From assembly GCF_001683335.1 (NCBI RefSeq), contig NZ_CP016201.1, positions 1,319,528-1,383,527 of the forward strand: a stretch of DNA of 64,000 nucleotides, in the 5' to 3' direction. Under the pieces are notes generated by a model. It was not told the origin of the DNA and made no database searches. It saw only the letters and a list, made by a program, of their open reading frames with translations. Position 1 is the first letter of the stretch. Each line of letters opens with the position of its first letter. Below are positions 36,139-45,304 of this stretch, one piece after another. This DNA comes from Selenomonas sp. oral taxon 126 (GTDB lineage: Bacteria > Bacillota > Negativicutes > Selenomonadales > Selenomonadaceae). A program made the position numbers and the translations under genes.

Positions 36139-36874
36139 ACAGGCAGCTCTGCATCCGAACGAGCGGGTCGACGACCTCTCGTTGGGCGGGCGGCAGATCA
36201 CCCAGCGTACGGATGAATTCTGCTTCTCCATGGATGCCGTGCTCCTCGCGCATTTTCCGCAGCTCACGGGGCGCGAGCGCGTGCTCGACCTCGGCACGGG
36301 GACGGGCGTGATCCCACTCCTCGTCGCAGACCACGCAGCGCATATTACGGCGGTTGAGCTGAATTCCGTACAGGCGGAGCTGGCTGCGCGGAACGTACGG
36401 CTGAACCATCTCACAGACAAAATAACCGTGCGGGAGGGCGACTATCGCGACCCTCCCGCTCTTTTTGCGTGCGGAGCATATGACCTCGTATTCAGCAATC
36501 CGCCGTACCGCCCCGTGACAAGCGGAGCTCTCAGCATGGGCGCACGCGCAGCGGCACGGCACGAGCTGACGGCGACCCTTGCCGACACCGTACACGCCGC
36601 ATCGTACGCACTCCGTCACGGCGGACGGCTCGCTATGGTGCATCTGCCCGAACGCCTCGGCGAGATCGTCCTCGCCCTCCATGCGGAGCATTTTGCCGTC
36701 AAGCGCCTGCGCATGGTACAGCCGCGTGCGGACAAAGCGCCGAACCTCATGCTCATCGAGGCGGTCAAGGGCGCGGCACTCACGGGAATGCGCCACGAGC
36801 CCGCCCTCATCGTGCGCGATGCGGAGGGGAACTATACGGATGAGATCCGCCGCATCTACGGTCAGGAGATGTGA
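36131..36874 (+). CDS. tRNA1(Val) A37 N6-methyltransferase-like enzyme
   Basis: 247 residues. SAM-binding motif VLDLGTGTGVIPLLVADH and catalytic NPPY in DLVFSNPPYRPV, the layout of TrmN6/YfiC and Bacillus YabB. Overlaps the ricT stop by 8 bp; the gene order holB-ricT-yabB is conserved in Firmicutes. Modifies adenine in tRNA or rRNA. Confidence 0.88.
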   Translation: MSEQAALHPNERVDDLSLGGRQITQRTDEFCFSMDAVLLAHFPQLTGRERVLDLGTGTGVIPLLVADHAAHITAVELNSVQAELAARNVRLNHLTDKITVREGDYRDPPALFACGAYDLVFSNPPYRPVTSGALSMGARAAARHELTATLADTVHAASYALRHGGRLAMVHLPERLGEIVLALHAEHFAVKRLRMVQPRADKAPNLMLIEAVKGAALTGMRHEPALIVRDAEGNYTDEIRRIYGQEM

Positions 36875-36882
36875 ACTTATGA

Positions 36883-36911
36883 TTGACGTTTGTAGACGTG
36901 CGTCATATAAT
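36883..36911 (+). promoter_or_regulatory. Promoter of autotransporter 1
   Basis: TTGACG (36883-36888), 17-bp spacer, TATAAT (36906-36911). Transcription from about 36918 gives a 70-nt leader and excludes starts upstream of 36987. Confidence 0.88.
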
Positions 36912-36986
36912 AGAAAGATGAGAAAATGTGGCGTGCAGCGCTGCAAGGATGGATTCTTTCCAACATATTGTGAAGGGGAGAGAGTA

Positions 36987-39900
36987 ATGCTCAAAGGAAT
37001 GAAAGCAAAGCGGCAGCTAGCCGCATTCGTAGCGATTGCCCTCGGCGGCACGTTTGCCGTTGCGCCTACGGCGTATGCGGCGAGTGCAACGGTCACAACG
37101 GGCGACCGCATCAACGGTCACACGGGGACATCGAATGATCCCTATACCGACATTGAGGGCAGTACACACCTGATGAGCCCTTCTGTGACGGACAATATGC
37201 TTACAATCAATGCAAACAGCGTAGGCGTTGCTCCTATTGTCAACGGAGATATCTCCGCAGGCGGAACGACCTCGACCACAAACGCTGTGACGGGCAACAC
37301 GCTCGTCATTAACAGCATAAAACTCACGGGCAATGCGTACGGCGGCATCGGTCTCAATATAGCTCAGGTTTCGGGTGCGGCGCAGACAAATCCGAACACG
37401 GTCAAGATGAATGACGGAATTGTCACAGGATCTGTCATTGGTGTGCGCTCGACTGCGGGCGGCGTGGCGAACGGTGGGGTGGAACTCGCGGGCGGTACGC
37501 TGACTGCAAGGACCGGCACCGGGACCGCAATGGATGGAATTGCGATTGCGGGCGGCATGGGAAAGACCTCTGCCATCAACAACACAGTTACGATAGCAAA
37601 TGGAACGGTCGTGGGCAAGGTCTACGGCGGCTATGCTGAGAATGCGGCCGGCGGAACGACGGGCAACCGCGTTATCCTCGGCGATGTGAACGGGAGTGCC
37701 ACACCGAACCTCACCAATGCGTCCCTCTACGGAGGCAGCAACTCCACGGGCGTTTCGGGCGGCAGCCTCGATGCCATTCGGAACAACCACCTGATTGTGC
37801 AGACCAAGGGCATTACGGCAAACTCCGCGCAAAACTTCCACACGTACGAATTCCATCTGAACACAGGTGTTGCAGTGGGCAACACCATGCTCACGCTCAC
37901 CCACAACAACGACGCATTCGGGCGCGCGGTTGCGTGGGAGGACATCAAAGTCGACGCGACAGGTTGGAGCGGCAAGGGGGTCAATGCACAGGGAAAGAGT
38001 GTGCAGGACTACTTTGGCGATGTCGGCACGGTCACGCTGATGGCTGACGGCAACACAGCGACCAATCGCACATCGAATCTGAGATTTTCCAACTATACAT
38101 CGCCCGGTACGACGGATTGGAGCGGCGACTACGAGTACCGCATCAAGCTGCGCACGCAGACGGATACGGCAACCTCGACGACGCGCAACTACGTTGACGC
38201 AGAGCTCCATCGTTACCAGAACGCGAACCATACGCATACGGGCGCACTCAGCGGACGGAATACAATCTATGGAGGTTATTCCATCTGGGAAAACCTCGGC
38301 GGACAGACCGGCAATAAAAAGGTCGTCCAGGACAATACCCTCGTACTCAACAACGCGACGGGCCTCGTTTCGGGCTACGGCGGCTACACCTCCACGGGTG
38401 CGGATGCCGTGCGGAACAAGCTGACGCTGAACTCCGGCACGATCGAGAACCTCTTTGGCGGTGTTGCAACGGGGACGGGACTGGTCGATCGCAATGAGGT
38501 CACAGTCGCGGATGGTACGGTGACGGGCGATATCTTCGGCGGCAAATCGGACAATTTGACCTCGGGCAATGGCGTTGCCTACAGCGGCACGGGGACGGTC
38601 ACGAACAACAGCGTCACCGTCAACAAGGGAACGGTCAATCGCATCACGGGCGGCTACGGTACAACCACGGTCAGCTCGAACAGTGTTGCGATTAACGGCG
38701 GAGCAAATGCCTCGCGTACCACGGTCTATCCCGTTGTGCATGGAGAGGTCAAGGGCGGCGCGATTCGCGGCGATAACAGCGTGGACCGCAAAGCTGAGCA
38801 GAACACGGTCACGATCACCGAGGGTGACATTCAGGCCACCGTCTACGGTGTATTCGGTGAGCTCTTCGGCGCGGGCAGCTCCACCAACGCACATGTTCAG
38901 CTGGTCAACGACAACCATGTCAAGATCAGCGGCGGCTCCGCGCACAAGATCTACGGTGCATATCTGACGGGCTACGGCACTGCGGCGGGCACCGGCACGG
39001 CGACGAATAACACCGTCGAGATCTCGGGTACCGCAAAGGTCTCTGAAACGGCATACGGCGCAGCGGCAAATGGCAATGCGAGCCTTACCGCGAACAGCGT
39101 CACCGTTAAGGGCGGTGCTGTGCATGATGTCTACGGCGCGACGGCGAACGGCACGGGGGCTGTGAAGGACAATAGCGTCACCATCGAGAACGGCAGGGTG
39201 GATGACAACGTCGTCGGCGGTGAGAACACTTCAACGAGCACGAAGGCGGGCTCCGTTACGAACAATATGGTCACGGTCAAGGGCGGCGAAATCGTCGGCG
39301 ACATCTATGGCGGCGTGACCTATGCAGCGCAACCCTCCGGCTCGGGCGGCACTGGAACTACGACGACCTCCGGCGGCAATACCGTCACCATTACGGGCGG
39401 TACGCTCACGGGCGGTACGCGTCCCGACGGCACGCTGCGCGGCAATGTGTACGGCGGCTACGCGCGTGGGACGGATACATCGGTCGAGCAGAATAATGTG
39501 GTCAACCTCGGGGCAGACGACGGCAGCTACGCGGCGGACCTTACACGAGCGACCATCTACGGTGGGCGCAGCACAGCGGCGGGCAACACGCTGAACGTCA
39601 AGGGGCAGGACATTACCGTCAAGGGTGTTCACAACTTCACGAACTATAACTTCTACCTCACGGACAAGATCGACAAGAACGCGACGATGCTGAAGGTGAC
39701 TGATCACAACGGCTTTGAGAACCAGTATTCGGGAACCACGCCCGTGAACTTCTCGAATGTCAAGATCAACCTTCAGAATATGTCCGCAAAGCAGATTGCA
39801 GGGCGTGTTACCCTCCTTGAGGGCAATGACGACAACGCGCTGAAATTCCAAAACTACACACCGACAGCGGCGTGGCTGATCTCCCCGACACACAGCGACT

Positions 39901-42900
39901 ACGAGTACGCACTGCGCCTCGTGCGTTCCGACGGCACCGAGGCTTCCATGGGCACGACGACGGGCAGACGCGTTCTGTTGGACTACAACCGTTTCCAGAA
40001 CGGTAACGTCGCATACGATACGACGAGCGACGATACAGATTGGTTCGCGGGGCGCTCCTACGGGGGACACACGACCGAGCACAACCTCCTCACGATTGAC
40101 AAACCACTCAGCCGCGATATCATGGCATACGGCGCGAAGACGATGGGAGCGTCCGGCGGTTCCGGCGGTACGCGGGGGAATACACTCGAGATCAAGTCGA
40201 CGGGCAGCAATGCCTACCAGGTGACAGCGGGCTACGGCGGCTATATCCACGAGGCTGCCAACAACGACAAGGTGGAGAACAACGTCCTGCGCATGTCGGG
40301 CGGCAAGGTGGGCACGCTCTACGGCGGCTACTCAGCGGGCACGGGCGAGGTCAGCGGCAACAACGTCTACGTCACGGGCGGCAGAGTGTCGGGCAATATC
40401 TATGCGGGCTATGCTGCGACCGCAGGACAGGCGAAGGGCAATACGCTCACGCTTGGTGCGGACGACGGCAGCTACGGTGCGACCATCGCAGGAAATATCT
40501 ATGGTGCGAACGATAGCGGCGCGGGCAAGGGCAACACGCTCGTCGTACAGGCGGGCAATGTCTCCGTACAGCAGGTGAAAAACTTCGACACCTTCAAATT
40601 CGTCCTTCACAACGATACGCTCATCGACCATACCATGCTCAAGATTGAGCAGACGGGCGGTCTTGGCGGTACGGTTGACATGGCGAATATCACGGAGGAT
40701 GTCAGCAAATTCCACCTGAACCCGACGTGGACGGGCTCGCATTCCGTAAAGCTCATCGAGAGCAACGGACAGATGACATTCTCGAACTATGCGAAGAACC
40801 AGGATCGTACGTCAAAGTACGCGAATACGAACTATGAGGTCTACCTGCATACGGAGAACGATCAGACGCAGGGCTCCGACCTCCTGCTGACCTTCAACCG
40901 TCTGCGCGACGGTGACCGCAGCTATGACAGCACAAACGCTTCAGCGGCAGACAGCAGGGTGTTCACGGGCATCTCCGCAATGAATCACGATGTGGAGAAC
41001 AACAAGCTCCATATTACGGGCGTACACGCAAGCGGCATTGACAACTACGCCGCAGCGGGTGTCACCACGGGCACATCCGGAAGCCTGAAGAACAATATGC
41101 TCACGATTGACAGTGCAAATGCACTCAATATCCGCGATGTCTACGGTGCATACGCAGCGAACACGAGCACCTCGAGCAGCTCGGGCAGTTCGGGCGGCAG
41201 CGGCTCGGGCAGCAGTGGATCCGGCGGCGGATCGAGTACAATGAGCGGCAACGGGGTTATCCTCACGCGCGGTGCGCTGACCGGCAACATCTACGGTGCC
41301 AAGAGCGAGAGCAAGGTAAAGGCGGACAGCAACTATGTCACCGTGTCGGGCGGCTCGGTCTCGGGCTCTGTCTATGGTGGCTGGTCGACAAGTGACGATG
41401 CACAGAATAACAATGTCAGCCTCTCCTCTGTCCATATTGGCGGTGATGTCGTCGGCGGCTATGGCAAGAGTGCCAAGAACAACAGCATCACGCTGCGCGG
41501 TACCGAGGTTGCGGGTAGCGTCTATGGCGGAAAACTTACGACGGGTGTATCGGCATCTGCCAAGGACGGCAATACACTGAACGTCTATGACATGGGGGCA
41601 AAGGTCGGGTATTTTGAGGATTTCCAGAGCCTCAACTTCTACCTCTCCCCGCGTGCTGACCTCTCGAAGTCCATGCTGACCACGACACAGGCAAAGAACA
41701 AGGACATCAGCGGCAGCACGATCACCATGGAGCTCGACGGCGGATACGCGCCGATCGGCATGGGCGATGACATCAGCCTCGTCAGACTGCCCGACGCTCA
41801 GAACATTGTGACGGCAAACAACCTCTCGGGCACGACTTATCAGACGACGAAGGGCGTTACCCTCGACTATGAGTACACACTGAATACGCGTGGTACGGCA
41901 TCGACGGGCACGAAAAACGAGCTCTTTGCACACGTCACGAATATCAAGGTGAAGGACGAGACGAAATCCCTTGTCGAGACACAGGCAGCTGCGATTGCCT
42001 TCCTTGCGAGCGGCTCCGATCTCCTCACCGATGTCGGTATCCCCGCAGCCGAGGCGGCGGCGACCCAGATCGCGAACATTGTGGACACCCCGTATGCCGG
42101 CAGCGAGAAGAACTCTGCTGCTGCCTCCGCTCCACTCTCCACCCTCGGCAGCTATCAGCTGTTTGCGGCGCAGAGCTTCGGCAGTATGCGCCTCAAGTCC
42201 GGCTCCTACGTCGACACGAAGGGCTGGAATCTCAACGTCGGCTATGCACGCCGCAACGAACTTCTGGACAGATCGCTCACCTTTGGGCCGTTCATCGAGT
42301 ACGGCAGGGGCAACTACGACTCCTACCTCGACGACGGCACGCACGGCAGTGGCAAGACCGACTATCTCGGTATCGGTGTCATGGCAAAGACGGAGAGCGA
42401 GAGCGGCATCTATCTTGAGGGCAGTCTGCGCATTGGTCGTGCAAAGAGCGATTACAGCGGCATCATCGGCGCGAAGGGCACCGGCTACGATCTGTCGAGC
42501 AGCTACTTCGCCGGTCACATTGGGGTCGGACAGAAGCGCGAACTCATCAATGGCAATAAGATCGATACCTATGCCAAGTATTTCTACGCGCATCAGGCGG
42601 GCGCGAGCGCAACCCTTTCGACCGGCGAGCCGTATGACTTCGGCGCATCCACCTCGAGCCGTATCCGCTTCGGCACGCGTTACACGTTCAAGAACGATCT
42701 GGACGGCGAATTCTACGCAGGTCTCGCGTGGGAGTATGAATTCGACGGCAAGGGCACGGCGAGCTATCAGGGCTACAACCTGCCGAGCACGAGCCTCAAG
42801 GGCAGCACCACGCTCCTCGAACTCGGGTATCGCTACGCTCCCGTGGACAGCACCGTCAGCTACGGTCTGAACCTCACGGGCTTCAAGGGCAAGCGCAAGG

Positions 42901-42938
42901 GTATTACGGGCGGATTCAACATCGCCTGGGCGTTCTGA
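36987..42938 (+). CDS. Giant type V autotransporter 1
   Basis: 1983 residues. Signal peptide: KAKRQ then a hydrophobic core, cleavage near APTAYA (residue 31). The passenger (about 32-1700) is built from short Gly/Asn/Thr repeats such as GNTVTI-x-GGxVxGxVYGGY, the pattern of a right-handed beta-helix, broken by long inserts (NFxxYxFxL...TMLxL, then an NRFQNG-type joint) at about nt 38210, 39988 and 40900. A Ser/Gly linker lies near residues 1393-1422. The last 265 residues form a beta-barrel ending in WAF, the C-terminal Phe needed by the BAM machinery. ATG 36987 follows AGGGGAG. Adhesion is likely but unproven. Confidence 0.9.
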   Translation: MLKGMKAKRQLAAFVAIALGGTFAVAPTAYAASATVTTGDRINGHTGTSNDPYTDIEGSTHLMSPSVTDNMLTINANSVGVAPIVNGDISAGGTTSTTNAVTGNTLVINSIKLTGNAYGGIGLNIAQVSGAAQTNPNTVKMNDGIVTGSVIGVRSTAGGVANGGVELAGGTLTARTGTGTAMDGIAIAGGMGKTSAINNTVTIANGTVVGKVYGGYAENAAGGTTGNRVILGDVNGSATPNLTNASLYGGSNSTGVSGGSLDAIRNNHLIVQTKGITANSAQNFHTYEFHLNTGVAVGNTMLTLTHNNDAFGRAVAWEDIKVDATGWSGKGVNAQGKSVQDYFGDVGTVTLMADGNTATNRTSNLRFSNYTSPGTTDWSGDYEYRIKLRTQTDTATSTTRNYVDAELHRYQNANHTHTGALSGRNTIYGGYSIWENLGGQTGNKKVVQDNTLVLNNATGLVSGYGGYTSTGADAVRNKLTLNSGTIENLFGGVATGTGLVDRNEVTVADGTVTGDIFGGKSDNLTSGNGVAYSGTGTVTNNSVTVNKGTVNRITGGYGTTTVSSNSVAINGGANASRTTVYPVVHGEVKGGAIRGDNSVDRKAEQNTVTITEGDIQATVYGVFGELFGAGSSTNAHVQLVNDNHVKISGGSAHKIYGAYLTGYGTAAGTGTATNNTVEISGTAKVSETAYGAAANGNASLTANSVTVKGGAVHDVYGATANGTGAVKDNSVTIENGRVDDNVVGGENTSTSTKAGSVTNNMVTVKGGEIVGDIYGGVTYAAQPSGSGGTGTTTTSGGNTVTITGGTLTGGTRPDGTLRGNVYGGYARGTDTSVEQNNVVNLGADDGSYAADLTRATIYGGRSTAAGNTLNVKGQDITVKGVHNFTNYNFYLTDKIDKNATMLKVTDHNGFENQYSGTTPVNFSNVKINLQNMSAKQIAGRVTLLEGNDDNALKFQNYTPTAAWLISPTHSDYEYALRLVRSDGTEASMGTTTGRRVLLDYNRFQNGNVAYDTTSDDTDWFAGRSYGGHTTEHNLLTIDKPLSRDIMAYGAKTMGASGGSGGTRGNTLEIKSTGSNAYQVTAGYGGYIHEAANNDKVENNVLRMSGGKVGTLYGGYSAGTGEVSGNNVYVTGGRVSGNIYAGYAATAGQAKGNTLTLGADDGSYGATIAGNIYGANDSGAGKGNTLVVQAGNVSVQQVKNFDTFKFVLHNDTLIDHTMLKIEQTGGLGGTVDMANITEDVSKFHLNPTWTGSHSVKLIESNGQMTFSNYAKNQDRTSKYANTNYEVYLHTENDQTQGSDLLLTFNRLRDGDRSYDSTNASAADSRVFTGISAMNHDVENNKLHITGVHASGIDNYAAAGVTTGTSGSLKNNMLTIDSANALNIRDVYGAYAANTSTSSSSGSSGGSGSGSSGSGGGSSTMSGNGVILTRGALTGNIYGAKSESKVKADSNYVTVSGGSVSGSVYGGWSTSDDAQNNNVSLSSVHIGGDVVGGYGKSAKNNSITLRGTEVAGSVYGGKLTTGVSASAKDGNTLNVYDMGAKVGYFEDFQSLNFYLSPRADLSKSMLTTTQAKNKDISGSTITMELDGGYAPIGMGDDISLVRLPDAQNIVTANNLSGTTYQTTKGVTLDYEYTLNTRGTASTGTKNELFAHVTNIKVKDETKSLVETQAAAIAFLASGSDLLTDVGIPAAEAAATQIANIVDTPYAGSEKNSAAASAPLSTLGSYQLFAAQSFGSMRLKSGSYVDTKGWNLNVGYARRNELLDRSLTFGPFIEYGRGNYDSYLDDGTHGSGKTDYLGIGVMAKTESESGIYLEGSLRIGRAKSDYSGIIGAKGTGYDLSSSYFAGHIGVGQKRELINGNKIDTYAKYFYAHQAGASATLSTGEPYDFGASTSSRIRFGTRYTFKNDLDGEFYAGLAWEYEFDGKGTASYQGYNLPSTSLKGSTTLLELGYRYAPVDSTVSYGLNLTGFKGKRKGITGGFNIAWAF

Positions 42939-42960
42939 GCATACATTTGAAAATCACATA

Positions 42961-43011
42961 AAAACGCAGGAGAGCGGCACAATTGCGTGCTGCTCTCCTG
43001 CGTTTTTTTAC
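42961..43011 (+). terminator. Terminator of autotransporter 1
   Basis: AACGCAGGAGAGC(G)GCAC / GTGC(T)GCTCTCCTGCGTT, about 19 bp, followed by a T run. Confidence 0.93.
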
Positions 43012-43103
43012 CTTGTGTCAGCGCTTTTCCCCTGCCTTTGCTGCGTGGGATGTGCGTGGTGCGGCTTCGCGTCGATAGGGGACATGGAGCTCCACTGATT
43101 ATA

Positions 43104-43262
43104 GGAAGCACTGATAAATTCAGCCGCGCCATCTTAGCGCATCTTTTTTGCCCGCTTTTCGTTAGCAAATCCTCCACATAGCTTTGGCTATGCGTCCGGT
43201 TTGCCTCCTCGTTCGGACGAAAAATCTACGCCAATCTGCAGGTCTATTTTATCAGCGATTCC
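43104..43262 (+). mobile_element. MITE-like element, copy 2 (159 bp)
   Basis: Same termini as copy 1 (GGAAGCACTGATAAA ... TTTATCAGCGATTCC) in the same orientation. TATA flanks both sides, a possible 4-bp (or TA) target duplication. Lies between the autotransporter terminator and the XRE antitoxin gene. Confidence 0.78.
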
Positions 43263-43274
43263 TATAGATGTGGC

Positions 43275-43556
43275 TTACAGTGGAACAATGGCGAGTTTTT
43301 TGCCGAGGGGCGCGAGGAGTTTTGTGACCGTGGCGATACTCGGGCTTGCTGTTCCGCGCTCGAGACGTGCAATCATGGGGCGTGTGACGCCGCTCATCTC
43401 CTCGAGCTGCTCCTGCGTAATGCCGCGCTCTTCACGGGCGCGGATGAGTTCGCCAATCAGCGCGACACGCAGATCGCTCGCGGCAATTTCTTCGGGGCTC
43501 AAAAGCGAATCAATGTAGGCGAGAGCATTGTCACTGCTTGTTTTATTCGGACTCAT
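43275..43556 (-). CDS. XRE-family antitoxin (HigA-like), module 1
   Basis: 93 residues, starting at ATG 43556 behind AAGGGGAG. Helix-turn-helix: [20 protein letters not shown] then [16 protein letters not shown]. Overlaps the 3' end of the toxin gene by 14 bp, typical of toxin-first higBA-like operons. Neutralises the toxin and represses the operon. Confidence 0.88.
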   Translation of the reverse strand: MSPNKTSSDNALAYIDSLLSPEEIAASDLRVALIGELIRAREERGITQEQLEEMSGVTRPMIARLERGTASPSIATVTKLLAPLGKKLAIVPL

Positions 43557-43911
43557 ATGTAACTCCCCTTTCGATGAGGTCGGCAAGATTTTTCTGAGCA
43601 CGTTCAATTTCTCGGGCAGGCGTTTTCTGCGTTTTCTTTATAAACTGATGGAGCAGGACAAAGCCGCCCTGATACCATGCGGCAAAGAGGATTCGGTCAC
43701 GAAGAGGACGAAGTTCCCATATATCACCGTTGAGATGCTTAATATAAGGTTCTCCTACGCGCGTCCCGTATTCGCTTAATGCTTTGATATAGTCACGAAT
43801 CTTGTTTAATTTGATGCGACTGTCTTTATCTTTTTTTGCAGTAAGTTCTGCAATGTATGCCGCAATGGGGCGGTTTCCATCCTTATCCCGATAAAAGTAT
43901 ATTGGGTGCAT
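43543..43911 (-). CDS. RelE/HigB-like (Gp49 family) toxin, module 1
   Basis: 122 residues. Motifs: [20 protein letters not shown], then [26 protein letters not shown], the Gp49/HigB ribonuclease pattern. Its sequence is a clear paralogue of the toxin at 55899-56264. ATG 43911 lies only 4 bp after the thioesterase stop, so it is probably read on the same transcript. The ribosome-dependent mRNase role is inferred from family. Confidence 0.88.
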   Translation of the reverse strand: MHPIYFYRDKDGNRPIAAYIAELTAKKDKDSRIKLNKIRDYIKALSEYGTRVGEPYIKHLNGDIWELRPLRDRILFAAWYQGGFVLLHQFIKKTQKTPAREIERAQKNLADLIERGVTYESE

Positions 43912-43915
43912 CGCA

Positions 43916-44323
43916 TCACTCCGGTTGCCGCTTCCCCTCCGCCTTCGCCATAAATTTATCCACGGCGACGGCAAAGCGCGTGTGCGTGCCCGCACCGATC
44001 TCCTCGCGCTCGTCGTACGCCGTGACATTGAGCGTGACTGCGCGTCCGTCTACGCCCGTTACCTTTGCGACAGCGCGTACCGTGAGACCGACAGGCGTCG
44101 CCGCGCGGTGCGTGATGTTCAGTGACGTGCCGACCGTCGTCCAGCCCTCGGGGCACTCCCTCTGACACAGCTCTGCCGCCGCGCGCTCCATCAGTGCCGC
44201 CATCGCGGGCGTCGCATACACGGCGAGCGAGCCGCTGCCGACCGTCACCGCCGTATTTGCATCCGTCACCGTGTCCACCGCCTCATGTGTCATGCCGACG
44301 GTGATATTGCTCTTGAAATCCAT
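43916..44323 (-). CDS. Hot-dog thioesterase (FlK-like)
   Basis: 135 residues. Reads [40 protein letters not shown] and [16 protein letters not shown], the single-domain hot-dog layout of the fluoroacetyl-CoA thioesterase-like family with the His near GTHTR. Cleaves an acyl-CoA; substrate unknown. It is embedded between a HicAB pair (34 bp upstream) and a RelE/XRE pair (4 bp downstream) on one strand. Confidence 0.85.
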   Translation of the reverse strand: MDFKSNITVGMTHEAVDTVTDANTAVTVGSGSLAVYATPAMAALMERAAAELCQRECPEGWTTVGTSLNITHRAATPVGLTVRAVAKVTGVDGRAVTLNVTAYDEREEIGAGTHTRFAVAVDKFMAKAEGKRQPE

Positions 44324-44358
44324 ATGATTGCTCCTTTATATGTGTTTGATACGAAGCA

Positions 44359-44775
44359 CTATACTGCCGCTTCTTTTTCGTAAAGCTCCGTCAGAGCATC
44401 CTGAAGCACCTTGGAGACGTTCAGACGTTTTTTCTCGGCGAAGGTGTTCAGCCATGCGGGGATGGTGAGATTCTTGCGGATGGATTTGCTGCCGTATTTC
44501 GCGGCGTAGGTATCCATATCAAGGGAGAGGAGACTGACAAAGCCCTCGCCCATCTCCGGATCGGGGTGAATGTCCTCGATGCGGCTTGCGGGCGGTGCAG
44601 TCCGCCCGTCCTCGAGTTCTCCGAGTACCCAGCCGGACGCAGCATCCACGCCCATTGCAATCGCCTCAGGGAGGGATGCGCCTTCGCTGACACAACCGGG
44701 GAGATCGGGCACGACCACGCAGAATTTGGGATTAACTTCACAGGGATAAAAAATTGCAGGATAGACCAGATTCAT
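44359..44775 (-). CDS. hicB: HicB antitoxin
   Basis: 138 residues. N-terminal HicB fold (YPAIFYP, VVVPDLPGCVSEGASLPEAI) that docks on HicA; C-terminal ribbon-helix-helix DNA-binding part (KNLTIPAWLNTFAEKKRLNV, SKVLQDALTELYE). Lies 23 bp downstream of hicA. Confidence 0.93.
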   Translation of the reverse strand: MNLVYPAIFYPCEVNPKFCVVVPDLPGCVSEGASLPEAIAMGVDAASGWVLGELEDGRTAPPASRIEDIHPDPEMGEGFVSLLSLDMDTYAAKYGSKSIRKNLTIPAWLNTFAEKKRLNVSKVLQDALTELYEKEAAV

Positions 44776-44798
44776 ATCAATACCTCCTAGGTTTGAAA

Positions 44799-44981
44799 TT
44801 ACTTCAAGCCTGCTGTACGTAAAACCGATTTAACCGTCTTTGGATCAAGATCACCGGGATGGTTCGGAATTGTAATCTTGCCGGGCTTATCATTGTGGAC
44901 ATAGTGCATATGTGAGCCGTTCGAGTTTTTGAGATACCAACCGTTCTTTTTGATTAAGCGATCCAACTCAATAAATCTCAT
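44799..44981 (-). CDS. hicA: HicA mRNA interferase toxin
   Basis: 60 residues from ATG 44981: dsRNA-binding-like fold with catalytic His in NGSHMHYVH and the family string ITIPNHPG. Full length for HicA. A longer in-frame start (45074) is excluded because the promoter -10 (45000-45005) lies inside it. Confidence 0.93.
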   Translation of the reverse strand: MRFIELDRLIKKNGWYLKNSNGSHMHYVHNDKPGKITIPNHPGDLDPKTVKSVLRTAGLK

Positions 44982-44999
44982 CTCACCACATTCATCTAT

Positions 45000-45028
45000 A
45001 TTATAAACACAATGCGCATGGCTGTCTA
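45000..45028 (-). promoter_or_regulatory. Promoter of the hicAB-thioesterase-TA block
   Basis: Minus strand TAGACA (complement of 45023-45028), 17-bp spacer, TATAAT (complement of 45000-45005). Transcription starts about 12 bp before the hicA ATG. Confidence 0.75.
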
Positions 45029-45040
45029 GGAGGACGAAGG

Positions 45041-45056
45041 TGCGAGAATTGTCGCA
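45041..45056. promoter_or_regulatory. Candidate HicB operator
   Basis: Palindrome TGCGA-GAATTG-TCGCA, 12 bp upstream of the hicA -35. Another inverted repeat TTCAC-GTTTT-GTGAA lies at 45122-45136. Confidence 0.4.
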
Positions 45057-45175
45057 AATTGTTGCAGCGTGCACAAATATGAAAGGTGATCTATATATTT
45101 AAGAAAAATATCATGATTTCATTCACGTTTTGTGAAATTTTATTCAAAAAGAGGAATAATAAATTAGAAATATAG

Positions 45176-45205
45176 TTGACAACGAGAATAACCTTCATGT
45201 ATCAT
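45176..45205 (+). promoter_or_regulatory. Promoter of autotransporter 2
   Basis: TTGACA (45176-45181), 18-bp spacer, TATCAT (45200-45205), with an AT-rich stretch upstream that could act as an UP element. About 95 nt leader. Divergent from hicA. Confidence 0.75.
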
Positions 45206-45304
45206 AGGCGAGTATATAATGAGTCTCAGTCTGTGGTTGAGACCGGCGGAAGAATCTCGGTGATAAAGTAAATGTTCTTCGCGAGCACATTGGAGGAGGA
45301 GCAC

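Noticed and set aside
44799-45074. Longer HicA with a 31-residue N-terminal extension
   Set aside because: The extension overlaps the promoter -10 and -35 and is not part of the HicA fold.
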